43,972 nt of DNA from IMG/VR virus record IMGVR_UViG_3300017917_001604, positions 1 to 43,972 of that record; one strand, written 5' to 3'. The notes under the pieces were generated by a model. That model searched no databases. It was not told the origin of the DNA and saw only the letters and a program-made list of their open reading frames with translations. The stretch is from a virus. This document shows positions 9,151-17,562 of this stretch, in pieces. Position 1 is the stretch's first letter. Each line of letters opens with the position of its first letter. The translations under genes and the position numbers were made by a program.

Positions 9151-9858
9151 ATGCTAATTCAACGATTCAACTATCCAACCATTAACCGAGAAGTATTCGG
9201 CGGTAAACGACACTATGTAACACCACTAGGAGATCGCGTTCCTAGTGTTACAACAATACTAGACAAAACCAAACCAGAGGAAGCTCGACAAGCACTAGCC
9301 AATTGGAAAAAAGCAGTTGGTGAGAAAAAAGCCCAAGAGATTACGTCAGAAGCTGCTGGCCGCGGCACAAGGATGCACAAATATCTAGAAGACTATATCA
9401 AAGGTGAAACACTCAAAGAAAGTGTAAGTAATCCTTATGCCAATCAAAGTCTGCTAATGGCCAAAAAGGTTATTGCCGAAGGCTTTGGTAATATATCAGA
9501 AGTTTGGGGCAGCGAAGTTTCTTTATATTTTCCTGAGCTCTATGCCGGTACCACAGACTGTGTGGGCATACATCAAGGCGATGAAGCAATTCTAGATTTT
9601 AAACAATCTAACAAACCAAAGAAAATTGAACACATCGAAGACTATTTCTTACAGTTAACCGCTTATGCCTTGGCACACAATGAAGTGCATGGTACAAATA
9701 TTCGCAAAGGTGTTATTTTAATGTGTGTTCGTCCCCCAGAGGTTGCACCAGGTCAATGGGGAGAGCCCACATATCAAGAATTTATACTTGAATCTAAGGA
9801 CTTTGATTACTGGACTAATCGCTGGTGTGATAGAGTTTCTCAGTACTACCGTATCTAA
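9151..9858 (+). CDS. PD-(D/E)XK superfamily exonuclease (RecB/Cas4-like fold)
   Basis: A 235-residue protein with the nuclease core in its second half. An acidic residue in the TTDCVGI strand is followed by ILDFKQSNKP, matching D-x(n)-(D/E)-x-K, with the helix YFLQLTAYALAH supplying the Q/Y motif typical of RecB-like nucleases. It probably degrades or processes DNA in phage recombination or host DNA breakdown. The N-terminus (VPSVTTILDKTKP) is also usual for phage members. It is transcribed alone between a hairpin and a late box. Confidence 0.78.
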   Translation: MLIQRFNYPTINREVFGGKRHYVTPLGDRVPSVTTILDKTKPEEARQALANWKKAVGEKKAQEITSEAAGRGTRMHKYLEDYIKGETLKESVSNPYANQSLLMAKKVIAEGFGNISEVWGSEVSLYFPELYAGTTDCVGIHQGDEAILDFKQSNKPKKIEHIEDYFLQLTAYALAHNEVHGTNIRKGVILMCVRPPEVAPGQWGEPTYQEFILESKDFDYWTNRWCDRVSQYYRI

Positions 9859-9865
9859 ATAAATA
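9854..9865 (+). promoter_or_regulatory. Two overlapping late boxes before the fibre gene
   Basis: TCTAAATA (9854-9861) and AATAAATA (9858-9865) overlap. The second ends four bases before the ATG at 9870 and there is no Shine-Dalgarno sequence, so the message is probably leaderless or nearly so. Confidence 0.55.
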
Positions 9866-9869
9866 CTGT

Positions 9870-11450
9870 ATGGCAGTTATACAAATCTCTCAAATTCAAG
9901 TCCGTCGCGGCCTTCTGGAAGAACTCGGGCAACTAGGTTCTGGTGAATTTGGGTGGGCTGTTGATAGGCTAAGACTGTTCATTGGTAATGGCTTAGTGTC
10001 TGAAGGTGCACCCTACGAAGGTAATACTGAAATTTTAACACAGTACACTGACATATTGTCAATGCTTTCAAATTATCACTATCGTGGTAATCTCGGTGGT
10101 TATGAAGTTATCACAGGCGCATCCTTTGCTACGCCAACACTAAGAAAATTCCAAGATAAAATTGATGATATTATTAACATCTTGGACTTTGGCGCTGTAG
10201 GTGATGGCACAGTTGATGATACTATTGCAATTCAAAGAGCTATTGATGAATTATACGGCCGTGGTTATTCATATGTACCAGTTAATGACAGACGTATCAT
10301 AAGATTCCATCCGGGTGTGTATAGAATTTCTGCAGACCTTCTTATACCACCATATTGTGTTTTTGAGAACACAGGCAAAGACAGTGTTATTATTAAACAA
10401 GTAAACACCGCTGCCAATTGCGTACTGAAAACAACCACTGCCACAGGCGCATCTTCTGACCAAGAAGGCAATACTTTAAATCCTAATAGCCAACTTGGGC
10501 CCGTTGAGATGCGAGGTATTACATTTAAAAATCAAGTTCCGGACAAACCTATTGCAATCATTGACTCTGCAAAAAATGTAAGTTTTTTCAGGTGCAAATT
10601 TGAAGGCTCCGAGTCTGCATTTGTAACTCAAGCAAATAGCTCTGGAGTTAAAATTAGTTCGTTGACCGGCAAAACCAAGTCGGTGTTCTTTAGCGAATGC
10701 GATTTTATATCAACATCAACGGCTGCGTCGATTACGTCAACGCAAGGAACATCGGACATTGCATTTGATCGTTGTGTGTTTTATAACCTGTACCAGGGAA
10801 TCACAGCAAACAGTGTTGTGTCTGAAAATGTTGCATTGCGTGTAACTAGCTCGGTGTTTGACCAAGTGTCGCAGCAGGCTATACTAACGCAAGCAAATGT
10901 ACACGGAGTTACCAGTTCTACCAACACCTACTTAAATGTAGGCAACAATCAACAAACCACGCCAGTAACGCCAGTAATCGAATTTGGTGGTAATATTAGC
11001 TATTCTATAGCCGACGTATTCAATCGCTCGTTGAATGACGATCATGTACAACTTACCGTCAGGGCAGTAACCGGCGATATAATCAGTACAAATATTACTT
11101 CCGGGATGAGATTCGGAAACACCTATCAAACAATTGGTCGAAGTGTGATTGTGAGTAACAACAGCGTAAGCTACATTCCAATTTCAACTCGATACAAAAG
11201 CGGCATCATCGATTACAGTATTGAAAGACACAATACTGTTCGAAGTGGAACTCTTAAATTTTCATTAGATAAAGATGTTACAAAATTCGACTATTACGAT
11301 TCATACACAGAAACAGATCCTATTGGAGTAGACATTAGCGTTGAATACAATCCACTGCCAAGTGCCAACGCTAAACCTTATATCATATGTATTGCTGACA
11401 CTCGAGGGTATCCTTCGGTGGTAACATATGATATCAAATCTCTATTCTAA
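9870..11450 (+). CDS. Tail fibre or tailspike with pectate-lyase-like beta-helix
   Basis: A 526-residue protein. The N-terminal segment IQVRRGLLEELGQLGSGEFG with the following LFIGNG resembles the virion-attachment domain of Mtd-like phage receptor-binding proteins. From about residue 105, FGAVGDGTVDDTIAIQRAID is the usual start of the pectate-lyase-3 right-handed beta-helix, followed by a long Ser/Thr/Asn-rich beta region. Such proteins bind, and sometimes cleave, surface polysaccharide. Catalytic residues cannot be assigned from sequence alone. Confidence 0.8.
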   Translation: MAVIQISQIQVRRGLLEELGQLGSGEFGWAVDRLRLFIGNGLVSEGAPYEGNTEILTQYTDILSMLSNYHYRGNLGGYEVITGASFATPTLRKFQDKIDDIINILDFGAVGDGTVDDTIAIQRAIDELYGRGYSYVPVNDRRIIRFHPGVYRISADLLIPPYCVFENTGKDSVIIKQVNTAANCVLKTTTATGASSDQEGNTLNPNSQLGPVEMRGITFKNQVPDKPIAIIDSAKNVSFFRCKFEGSESAFVTQANSSGVKISSLTGKTKSVFFSECDFISTSTAASITSTQGTSDIAFDRCVFYNLYQGITANSVVSENVALRVTSSVFDQVSQQAILTQANVHGVTSSTNTYLNVGNNQQTTPVTPVIEFGGNISYSIADVFNRSLNDDHVQLTVRAVTGDIISTNITSGMRFGNTYQTIGRSVIVSNNSVSYIPISTRYKSGIIDYSIERHNTVRSGTLKFSLDKDVTKFDYYDSYTETDPIGVDISVEYNPLPSANAKPYIICIADTRGYPSVVTYDIKSLF

Positions 11451-11466
11451 TTAGGATCATATATCA

Positions 11467-11922
11467 ATGTGGAATCTAAATCCTAACGAACGACTGCACG
11501 AATGGAAAGAATTTCGAATTCAAATTGGTGACCTCAGCCTCGAAGAAGCAGTAACAAAAACAAACCATCTATGGTCATATGCACCATATGTAACACACTA
11601 CCTAGATCCTAACCAAAAAGAAAATTGGCCAGATCCCTGGACTTTATTGCATGAGAACTATTACTGTGACCTTGCAAAAAGTTTAGGTATGTTGTATACT
11701 TTATATCTTTCTAATCACTACAATAACAGTATAGAATCTCTTGAGTTGAAGATCTATAAAAACCCAATAAATCAGGATGTTGCTAACACTGTTTGGGTTA
11801 ACCAGGGAAAATATATACTTAATTTGGAGTTTGATACTGTAGTAAATAACACTCTAGTCGACGAAAATTTAGTTCTAACTCACAACATATCAATCGAAGA
11901 TCTACAACTCAATCTATACTAA
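11467..11922 (+). CDS. Hypothetical phage protein
   Basis: A 151-residue, aromatic-rich soluble protein (WNLNPNERLHEWKEFR at the start, ENWPDPWTLLHENYYCDLAK in the middle). I recall similar uncharacterised proteins in T4-like cyanophages. A good AGGA site lies before the ATG. It stands between the fibre gene and nrdA, so it could be a virion accessory protein or the first gene of the nrd operon. Confidence 0.6.
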   Translation: MWNLNPNERLHEWKEFRIQIGDLSLEEAVTKTNHLWSYAPYVTHYLDPNQKENWPDPWTLLHENYYCDLAKSLGMLYTLYLSNHYNNSIESLELKIYKNPINQDVANTVWVNQGKYILNLEFDTVVNNTLVDENLVLTHNISIEDLQLNLY

Positions 11923-11937
11923 TATTAAGGAAAATCA

Positions 11938-14277
11938 ATGACGCAAATACAAGTAATAAAAAGAAACGGTCATCGTGTTCCGCTAGACATTTCAAAAATT
12001 CAAAGACAAGTAGCATTTGGATGCCGAGGCATTGATGGAGTTAGTCCATCTATGATCGAAATCCGTGCTCAGCTTGAATTCCATGATGGCATGACTACCG
12101 AAACCATTGACCAACTGTTGCTACAGTCTATGGTAAGTCTAATCGACGAAAACGAAAATCCAGAAATCAATAATGTAAACTATCAATATGTTGCCGGGCG
12201 CCAGCGCCTAAGTATGTTGCGAAAAGAAGTTTACGGAGCTTACGAGCCTCCTAAGCTATATTCGATTGTAAAGAAGAACGTTGAACTAGGAATGTACACA
12301 CCTGAATTGTTAGAGTGGTACACCGAAGACGAATGGAACATCATTGACTTGTTCCTAGATCATACCAAAGACGAAAATTATACCTTCAGTGCCATTGCAC
12401 AGTTATGCGAAAAATATTTGGTTCAGAATCGCGCCACTGGTAAAATTTACGAAACGCCACAGGTTAGATATGCCATTGCTGCGGCCACGGCGTTCCATGC
12501 TGAACCAAAAGATCAAAGATTAAAATATGTAAAGGAATATTATGAATGTGCCAGTGATGGTCACTTTACTTTGGCAACTCCTGTGCTTGCTGGGCTGGGT
12601 ACTACTACCAAGCAATTTAGCTCCTGCGTTCTTATTTCTAGTGACGATACTTTGGATTCAATTTTTGCCGCCGGCGAAATGATGGCCAAGTATGCTAGCA
12701 AACGTGCCGGCATTGGATTAGAAATCGGTCGTATTAGACCCCTAGGGGCTCCTATTCGTAATGGCGAAATCAAACACACAGGCATGATTCCCTTCTTGAA
12801 GAAGTGGTTTGCTGATCTGCGTAGTTGCAGCCAAGGCGGAATTCGTAATGCAAGTTGTACAGTTACATTTCCTATCTGGCACGCTCAGTTTGAAGATCTC
12901 ATTGTCTTAAAGAATAACCAAGGCACCGAAGAAACTCGTGTACGTCAAATGGACTACAGTGTTGTAGTTAATGCTATGTTCTGGCGTCGTTATAAGAACG
13001 GTGAAAACATTACTCTGTTTGATCCACATGAAGTACCGGACCTCTATGAAGCATACTATAGAGATTCCAAAGAGTTTGAAAGGTTATACTTACAATATGA
13101 GCAGGACAAGACAAAGAAAAAGAAGAGTATACCAGCAGATGAAATATTCAAAAATGGAATACTTAAGGAACGCACTGATACTGGTAGAATATATCTTGTC
13201 AACATCGACAACGTTATTAACCAAGGGCCCTTTGATACGAGAGTTGACCCAATATATCAATCAAACTTGTGCCAAGAGATACTTTTACCCACCCGCCCTT
13301 TCCAAAGAATTGAAGACCCAGACGGACGTATTGCTCTTTGCACTCTTGGCAGCATAAATTGGGGTAGCTTCCGCAATCCTCAAGACATGCGTAAGTGCTG
13401 CCGCATCTTAGTGCGTAGTTTGAGCAATCTGCTTAACTATCAAGACTTCTTGAGCGTACAGAGCAAGATGGCCAATGAAGACTTTGAGCCACTAGGTGTC
13501 GGCGTTACTAACCTGGCCTACTGGCACGCCAAGCGTCATCTTAAGTATGGCACCGCTGAGGCACTAGCCGAAGTTAAGCGTTGGATGGAACACCAGGCAT
13601 ATTATCTAACTGAAACCAGTGTAGACCTAGCACAAGAGCGCGGTGCATGTAAGCGCAGTGAGCACACGTGGTATGGAAAGGGAATATTTCCTTGGGAACG
13701 TAGAGCTGCTGGCGTTAACGAACTTGCAGACTTTACACCTAGCATGGACTGGGAGCCTCTAAGAGAACGCCTTAAGAAGCATGGTATTCGCAATGCTACA
13801 TTAATGGCAGTAGCTCCAGTTGAATCAAGTTCGGTAGTACTAAATTCTACCAATGGCATTGAAATGCCCATGGAACTTATTAGCGTTAAGGAAAGCAAGG
13901 CAGGATCGTTTGTGCAGGTTGTACCAGAATACAAGCGTCTAAAAAATCGTTATCAACTAATGTGGGATCAGACTGATTGCGTTGATTATCTTAAGACATC
14001 GGCTGTATTAGCAGCTTACATTGACCAGAGTTTGAGTACCAATACATTCTACAACCCTGCACATTTTAAAGATGGCAAGGTACCTGCAACACTAGTGGCT
14101 AAAAATTTAATGTTGGCCTACAAGTGGGGACTGAAGACAATCTACTACAGTCTGATCAATAAAGTTGGAGCTAAGATCAGTGTAGCTAACACAGAAGTTA
14201 AACTGGCCGAAACAATTACAATCGACAACAGCATGTATGCCGAAATCGAAGACGATTGTGAAGCATGTAAGTTATAA
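11938..14277 (+). CDS. nrdA: Ribonucleoside-diphosphate reductase class Ia, large subunit
   Basis: A 779-residue catalytic subunit reducing ribonucleotides to deoxyribonucleotides. An ATP-cone (from VIKRNGHRVPLD) occupies roughly residues 1-95. The catalytic cysteines appear in FSSCVLI, SNLCQEI and IALCTLGS, and the C-terminal tail CEACKL provides the redox-active pair reloaded by glutaredoxin. No intein or intron interrupts it. SD AAGGA precedes the ATG. It heads the nrdA-aceA-nrdB-grx run with very short gaps, so phage dNTP supply is controlled as one unit. Confidence 0.96.
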   Translation: MTQIQVIKRNGHRVPLDISKIQRQVAFGCRGIDGVSPSMIEIRAQLEFHDGMTTETIDQLLLQSMVSLIDENENPEINNVNYQYVAGRQRLSMLRKEVYGAYEPPKLYSIVKKNVELGMYTPELLEWYTEDEWNIIDLFLDHTKDENYTFSAIAQLCEKYLVQNRATGKIYETPQVRYAIAAATAFHAEPKDQRLKYVKEYYECASDGHFTLATPVLAGLGTTTKQFSSCVLISSDDTLDSIFAAGEMMAKYASKRAGIGLEIGRIRPLGAPIRNGEIKHTGMIPFLKKWFADLRSCSQGGIRNASCTVTFPIWHAQFEDLIVLKNNQGTEETRVRQMDYSVVVNAMFWRRYKNGENITLFDPHEVPDLYEAYYRDSKEFERLYLQYEQDKTKKKKSIPADEIFKNGILKERTDTGRIYLVNIDNVINQGPFDTRVDPIYQSNLCQEILLPTRPFQRIEDPDGRIALCTLGSINWGSFRNPQDMRKCCRILVRSLSNLLNYQDFLSVQSKMANEDFEPLGVGVTNLAYWHAKRHLKYGTAEALAEVKRWMEHQAYYLTETSVDLAQERGACKRSEHTWYGKGIFPWERRAAGVNELADFTPSMDWEPLRERLKKHGIRNATLMAVAPVESSSVVLNSTNGIEMPMELISVKESKAGSFVQVVPEYKRLKNRYQLMWDQTDCVDYLKTSAVLAAYIDQSLSTNTFYNPAHFKDGKVPATLVAKNLMLAYKWGLKTIYYSLINKVGAKISVANTEVKLAETITIDNSMYAEIEDDCEACKL

Positions 14278-14295
14278 TAATATCAAGGGAATTAA

Positions 14296-15501
14296 ATGAA
14301 AAAACGTAATTACACACAAGAAACAGTCCGTCGCCTACAAGGTAGTGTACAGATTGAACACACACTAGCACGTCGTGGAGCAGCTAAACTACGTGAGCTA
14401 TTAGCAACAGAACCTTATGTTAATACACTGGGCGCATACAACGGCCAAATGGCTGTACAACATGCCAAGGCTGGTCTCAAGGCAATTTATCTAAGTGGCT
14501 GGCAGGTAGCTGGTGCTAACAATACAGCAAACCAGACCTACCCTGACCAAAGTCTATATCCAGTAGACTCAGTACCTCGTGTGGTTAAGGGCATTAACAA
14601 TGCTTTCCGTCGTGCTGATCAAATTGAACACAGCGAAGGTCAAGCAACCACTGACTATTTCTTGCCAATCGTTGCTGATGCAGAAGCAGGGTTCGGCGGT
14701 GCGCTAAACGCCTATGAGTTAATGAGTGCTATGATCGAAGCTGGCGCAGCAGGCGTACACTTTGAAGACCAGTTAGCCAGTGAAAAGAAGTGCGGCCACC
14801 TTGGTGGCAAGGTGCTTGTGCCTACAAGCCAGATGATTCGCACACTAAATGCCGCACGACTAGCAGCAGATGTTGCTGGTGTTGACACAGTTATTATGGC
14901 ACGTACTGATGCCGAAGCTGCTACACTGATCACCAGTGACCACGACCCATTAGATAAGGATTTTGTTATCAATGAACGTACTGAAGAAGGCTTTTACAAA
15001 TTTAAAAACGGTATTGATGCTTGTATTAGCAGAGGTCTTGCTTATGCCCCTTACGCTGATCTCCTTTGGTTCGAAACTAGTACGCCTGACATCGCACAAG
15101 CTAGAAAGTTTGCTGACGCCATCCATGCACAGTATCCTGATCAAATGCTTGCCTATAATTGTAGTCCTAGTTTTAATTGGCGTAAGTTTTTAAGCGAAGA
15201 CGAATGTGAAACATTCCAACGAGAACTAGGCGAACTTGGTTACAAATTCCAGTTCATTACACTAGCAGGTTTCCACAGTGTAAACTTAGCAACATTTGAG
15301 TTGGCAGAAGCATACAAGGCACGTGGCATGGCTGGATACTCAGAAATGCAACAGCGTGAGTTTGCCGCACAAGAACGCGGCTTTACAACAGTAAAACATC
15401 AACGTGAAGTTGGCGTCGGTTACTTTGACTTGATTAGTGAAGCGGTTGGTGCTAAGAGCACAGTGGCTAACACACACTCCACTGAAGCGGAGCAATTTTA
15501 A
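14296..15501 (+). CDS. aceA: Isocitrate lyase
   Basis: A 401-residue enzyme that should cleave isocitrate to succinate and glyoxylate, the first step of the glyoxylate shunt. The isocitrate lyase signature KKCGH is at residues 164-168 (catalytic Cys166). [25 protein letters not shown] and YNCSPSFNW, which supply Mg and substrate contacts, are all intact, and the C-terminus ends EAEQF like the E. coli enzyme. Compared from memory with the 434-residue E. coli protein, about 33 N-terminal residues are missing, while the catalytic barrel is complete. It lies 18 bases after nrdA with SD AAGGGA, inside the nucleotide reduction operon. No malate synthase gene is present in the window. Confidence 0.95.
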   Translation: MKKRNYTQETVRRLQGSVQIEHTLARRGAAKLRELLATEPYVNTLGAYNGQMAVQHAKAGLKAIYLSGWQVAGANNTANQTYPDQSLYPVDSVPRVVKGINNAFRRADQIEHSEGQATTDYFLPIVADAEAGFGGALNAYELMSAMIEAGAAGVHFEDQLASEKKCGHLGGKVLVPTSQMIRTLNAARLAADVAGVDTVIMARTDAEAATLITSDHDPLDKDFVINERTEEGFYKFKNGIDACISRGLAYAPYADLLWFETSTPDIAQARKFADAIHAQYPDQMLAYNCSPSFNWRKFLSEDECETFQRELGELGYKFQFITLAGFHSVNLATFELAEAYKARGMAGYSEMQQREFAAQERGFTTVKHQREVGVGYFDLISEAVGAKSTVANTHSTEAEQF

Positions 15502-15503
15502 TC

Positions 15504-15587
15504 ATGATACCAATTTGTCCTAAATGTGGTACTAGACATTTACCTGAAGAACCTTGCCCAGAGCATTATGGAGACGGCGAACAATGA
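15504..15587 (+). CDS. 27-residue zinc-knuckle microprotein between aceA and nrdB
   Basis: It starts two bases after the aceA stop and overlaps the nrdB ATG by four bases (ATGA). The peptide has CPKCG followed by a second cluster ending in CPEHY, giving a C-x2-C...C-x2-H pattern able to bind one zinc ion. The exact fit between the two flanking genes and the stop/start overlap support translation. No strong Shine-Dalgarno sequence precedes it, so it may be read by reinitiation from aceA. It could coordinate metal for, or contact, the diiron subunit; this is speculation. Confidence 0.55.
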   Translation: MIPICPKCGTRHLPEEPCPEHYGDGEQ

Positions 15588-16684
15588 GCATTGCACAATA
15601 TAATTTTTCCAAGCAAACAAACTATTTGAAAAGAAAAATGTTTCTGGATCCCGAGGGTCCAGTTACAGTTCAGCGTTTTGAAGAAGTCAAATACCCTAAA
15701 CTTCAAAAGTATGAAGAACTCGCCCGCGGGTTCTTCTGGGTCCCGGAAGAAATCAGTTTAACTAAAGACAAGATGGATCATAAAGAAGCCAGCGATGCAG
15801 TTAAACACATCTTTACCAGCAACCTACTAAGACAAACTGCATTGGATAGTATTCAAGGCCGTGCTCCTTTTCAAGTATTTGGTCCTGTGGTTAGTATTCC
15901 TGAATTAGAAGCATTAACACTGACTTGGAGTTTCTTCGAAACTAGTATTCACAGCAAGAGCTATAGTCATATCATTAGAAACATCTATGGTGTGCCCAAA
16001 GAAGAATTCAATAAGATTCATGATACCGAAGAAATTGCTAACATGGCAGCAGGTATCGGCAGATATTATGAAGCCTTGCACTTGTTGAATATTCGCAAGG
16101 AGCTAGGCGAGGATATTTCTATTCATGATCACAAACGTGCAGTATGGTTGGCATTGCATGCCAGTTATGCTTTAGAAGCTCTACGATTTATGGTTAGCTT
16201 TGCTACTAGCCTGGCAATGGTTGAGAATCGTATCTACATTGGTAATGGTAATATTATTAGCCTGATCCTACAAGACGAAATCCTTCATAGTGAATGGACT
16301 GCTTGGTTGATTAACACAGTTGTCAAAGATGATCCTGAGTTTGTTCAAATTCAGGAAGAATGCCACAACGAAGTCTATAAACTATATCTTGAGGTGATTC
16401 AAGAAGAAAAGGCCTGGGCCGATTACTTGTTCAAGAAAGGTGTTGTGATTGGTTTGAATGCTGCCATTCTCAAAGATTTTGTTGACTACACAGCCTTTAC
16501 TAAACTCAAAGAAATTGGCATTAAGTATCTCGAAGAACACCCAAAGACTAATCCTATACCTTGGTTTAACAAGCATATAAATATTAATAAGAAGCAAACA
16601 GCCTTACAAGAAAACGAAAGTACCAATTATGTTATTGGTGTAATGAGTGATTCTGTAAACAGCAATGAGCTTCCTGACATCTAA
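15584..16684 (+). CDS. nrdB: Ribonucleoside-diphosphate reductase class Ia, small subunit
   Basis: A 366-residue diiron/tyrosyl-radical subunit paired with NrdA. The ferritin-like core is seen in LTWSFFETSIHSKSYSHI (carboxylate and histidine iron ligands) and in LQDEILHSEWTAW (second ligand set). The ATG at 15584 is preferred over an upstream TTG because GGAG at 15570-15573 is correctly spaced and SIAQYNFSKQTNY begins a normal NrdB N-terminus. The stop is followed at once by the glutaredoxin gene. Confidence 0.93.
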   Translation: MSIAQYNFSKQTNYLKRKMFLDPEGPVTVQRFEEVKYPKLQKYEELARGFFWVPEEISLTKDKMDHKEASDAVKHIFTSNLLRQTALDSIQGRAPFQVFGPVVSIPELEALTLTWSFFETSIHSKSYSHIIRNIYGVPKEEFNKIHDTEEIANMAAGIGRYYEALHLLNIRKELGEDISIHDHKRAVWLALHASYALEALRFMVSFATSLAMVENRIYIGNGNIISLILQDEILHSEWTAWLINTVVKDDPEFVQIQEECHNEVYKLYLEVIQEEKAWADYLFKKGVVIGLNAAILKDFVDYTAFTKLKEIGIKYLEEHPKTNPIPWFNKHININKKQTALQENESTNYVIGVMSDSVNSNELPDI

Positions 16685-16700
16685 GGAAATTCAACAAGTT

Positions 16701-16961
16701 ATGTTAACTGTATATAGTAAATCAAATTGTCCATTTTGTGACAAAGCAAAATATCTTTTAAATCAAAAAGGTATTCAATTCAATGAGGTTCGAGTCGATC
16801 AAGACTCCGAAGCTAGAACTTTTATTGTAAACGAAGGGCACAGGACTGTTCCTCAAATCTACAAAAACGGCAAATTGTTTGTAGAAGGTGGATATCAAGG
16901 CCTAGCTAACTTGGACGAAAGTGTTTTTCAAGAACTAAAGGAAGATGTCAATGCTAATTGA
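16701..16961 (+). CDS. Glutaredoxin
   Basis: An 86-residue thioredoxin-fold protein with active site CPFC in SKSNCPFCDKAK, cis-Pro motif TVPQIY and the GGYQGL glutathione-binding loop. It should recycle the C-terminal disulfide of NrdA. The start at 16701 (MLTVYSKSNC) matches normal glutaredoxin length. An in-frame ATG at 16665 would overlap nrdB by 20 bases and add 12 residues not found in the family. Confidence 0.92.
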   Translation: MLTVYSKSNCPFCDKAKYLLNQKGIQFNEVRVDQDSEARTFIVNEGHRTVPQIYKNGKLFVEGGYQGLANLDESVFQELKEDVNAN

Positions 16962-17247
16962 AAAAGTCAAAAGCAAATACAGCACCGGCGATATTTTAGC
17001 CTTTAAAACAGTCAACGGCGACGAAGTAGTTGGACAAGTTGTTAGCATCGAAAACGAAGCCTACGAACTTAACAAGCCCTGTTTAGTTGTAACAAGCCCG
17101 GAAGGTATTGGATTAATTCAAGCGCAGTTTGCACTTGATCCAGATCTTGAAAATCTCGTAATCAGGGACCAGCATATTGTTACTATGTGTCGTGCACACG
17201 AAAAGATGCGCGAACACTACGTTGCCGTAGTTAATAACAAAATTTAA
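16945..17247 (+). CDS. Small beta-barrel-like (Sm/SH3-like) hypothetical protein
   Basis: A 100-residue protein overlapping the glutaredoxin gene by 17 bases. The N-terminal strands GDILAFKTVNGDEVVGQVVS resemble the Sm/SH3-type barrels seen in phage proteins of unknown role. Two in-frame ATGs (16945, 16951) are possible. It is the last gene of the nrd operon by spacing. RNA binding is a guess from fold impression. Confidence 0.6.
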   Translation: MSMLIEKVKSKYSTGDILAFKTVNGDEVVGQVVSIENEAYELNKPCLVVTSPEGIGLIQAQFALDPDLENLVIRDQHIVTMCRAHEKMREHYVAVVNNKI

Positions 17248-17250
17248 AAC

Positions 17251-17523
17251 ATGCCAGGTGTAGTTAGACAAGGTGATACTAATAGTAAGGGTGCCCCGGC
17301 ACAGTCTGGGGTAAATTCTGTTGTTGTTAACAATAAGCCTATAGTTGTTAACGGCACACCAGTAGCTAAACATAATCCTTGGTATAACCGCCACGGTGGC
17401 AAAAGAACGGCCAATGGTAAAAACAACGTTGTTGCCGACAACAAACCAGTAAATGTTGTAGGAAATCCGGATACTTGTGGACACGCACGAGTTAACGGCA
17501 GTAACGACGTTATCATTGGTTAA
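17251..17523 (+). CDS. PAAR-domain tail spike tip protein (T4 gp5.4-like)
   Basis: A 90-residue protein starting MPGVVRQGDTNS, with the repeated short strands and Gly/Asn turns of PAAR proteins and a C-terminal CGHARVNGSNDVIIG. Cys76 and His78, together with His residues near 41-48, could bind the single metal ion at the tip. PAAR proteins cap the central baseplate spike and help pierce the host envelope. It leads into the block of virion proteins downstream. Confidence 0.9.
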   Translation: MPGVVRQGDTNSKGAPAQSGVNSVVVNNKPIVVNGTPVAKHNPWYNRHGGKRTANGKNNVVADNKPVNVVGNPDTCGHARVNGSNDVIIG

Positions 17524-17549
17524 AGACTAATTTGGTGCTCTTAAGGGCA

Positions 17550-17557
17550 ACTAAATA
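17550..17557 (+). promoter_or_regulatory. Late box ACTAAATA abutting the start codon
   Basis: It ends five bases before the ATG at 17563 with no Shine-Dalgarno sequence between, so the 697-residue gene is predicted to be expressed late from a leaderless message. Confidence 0.55.
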
Positions 17558-17562
17558 ATTTT

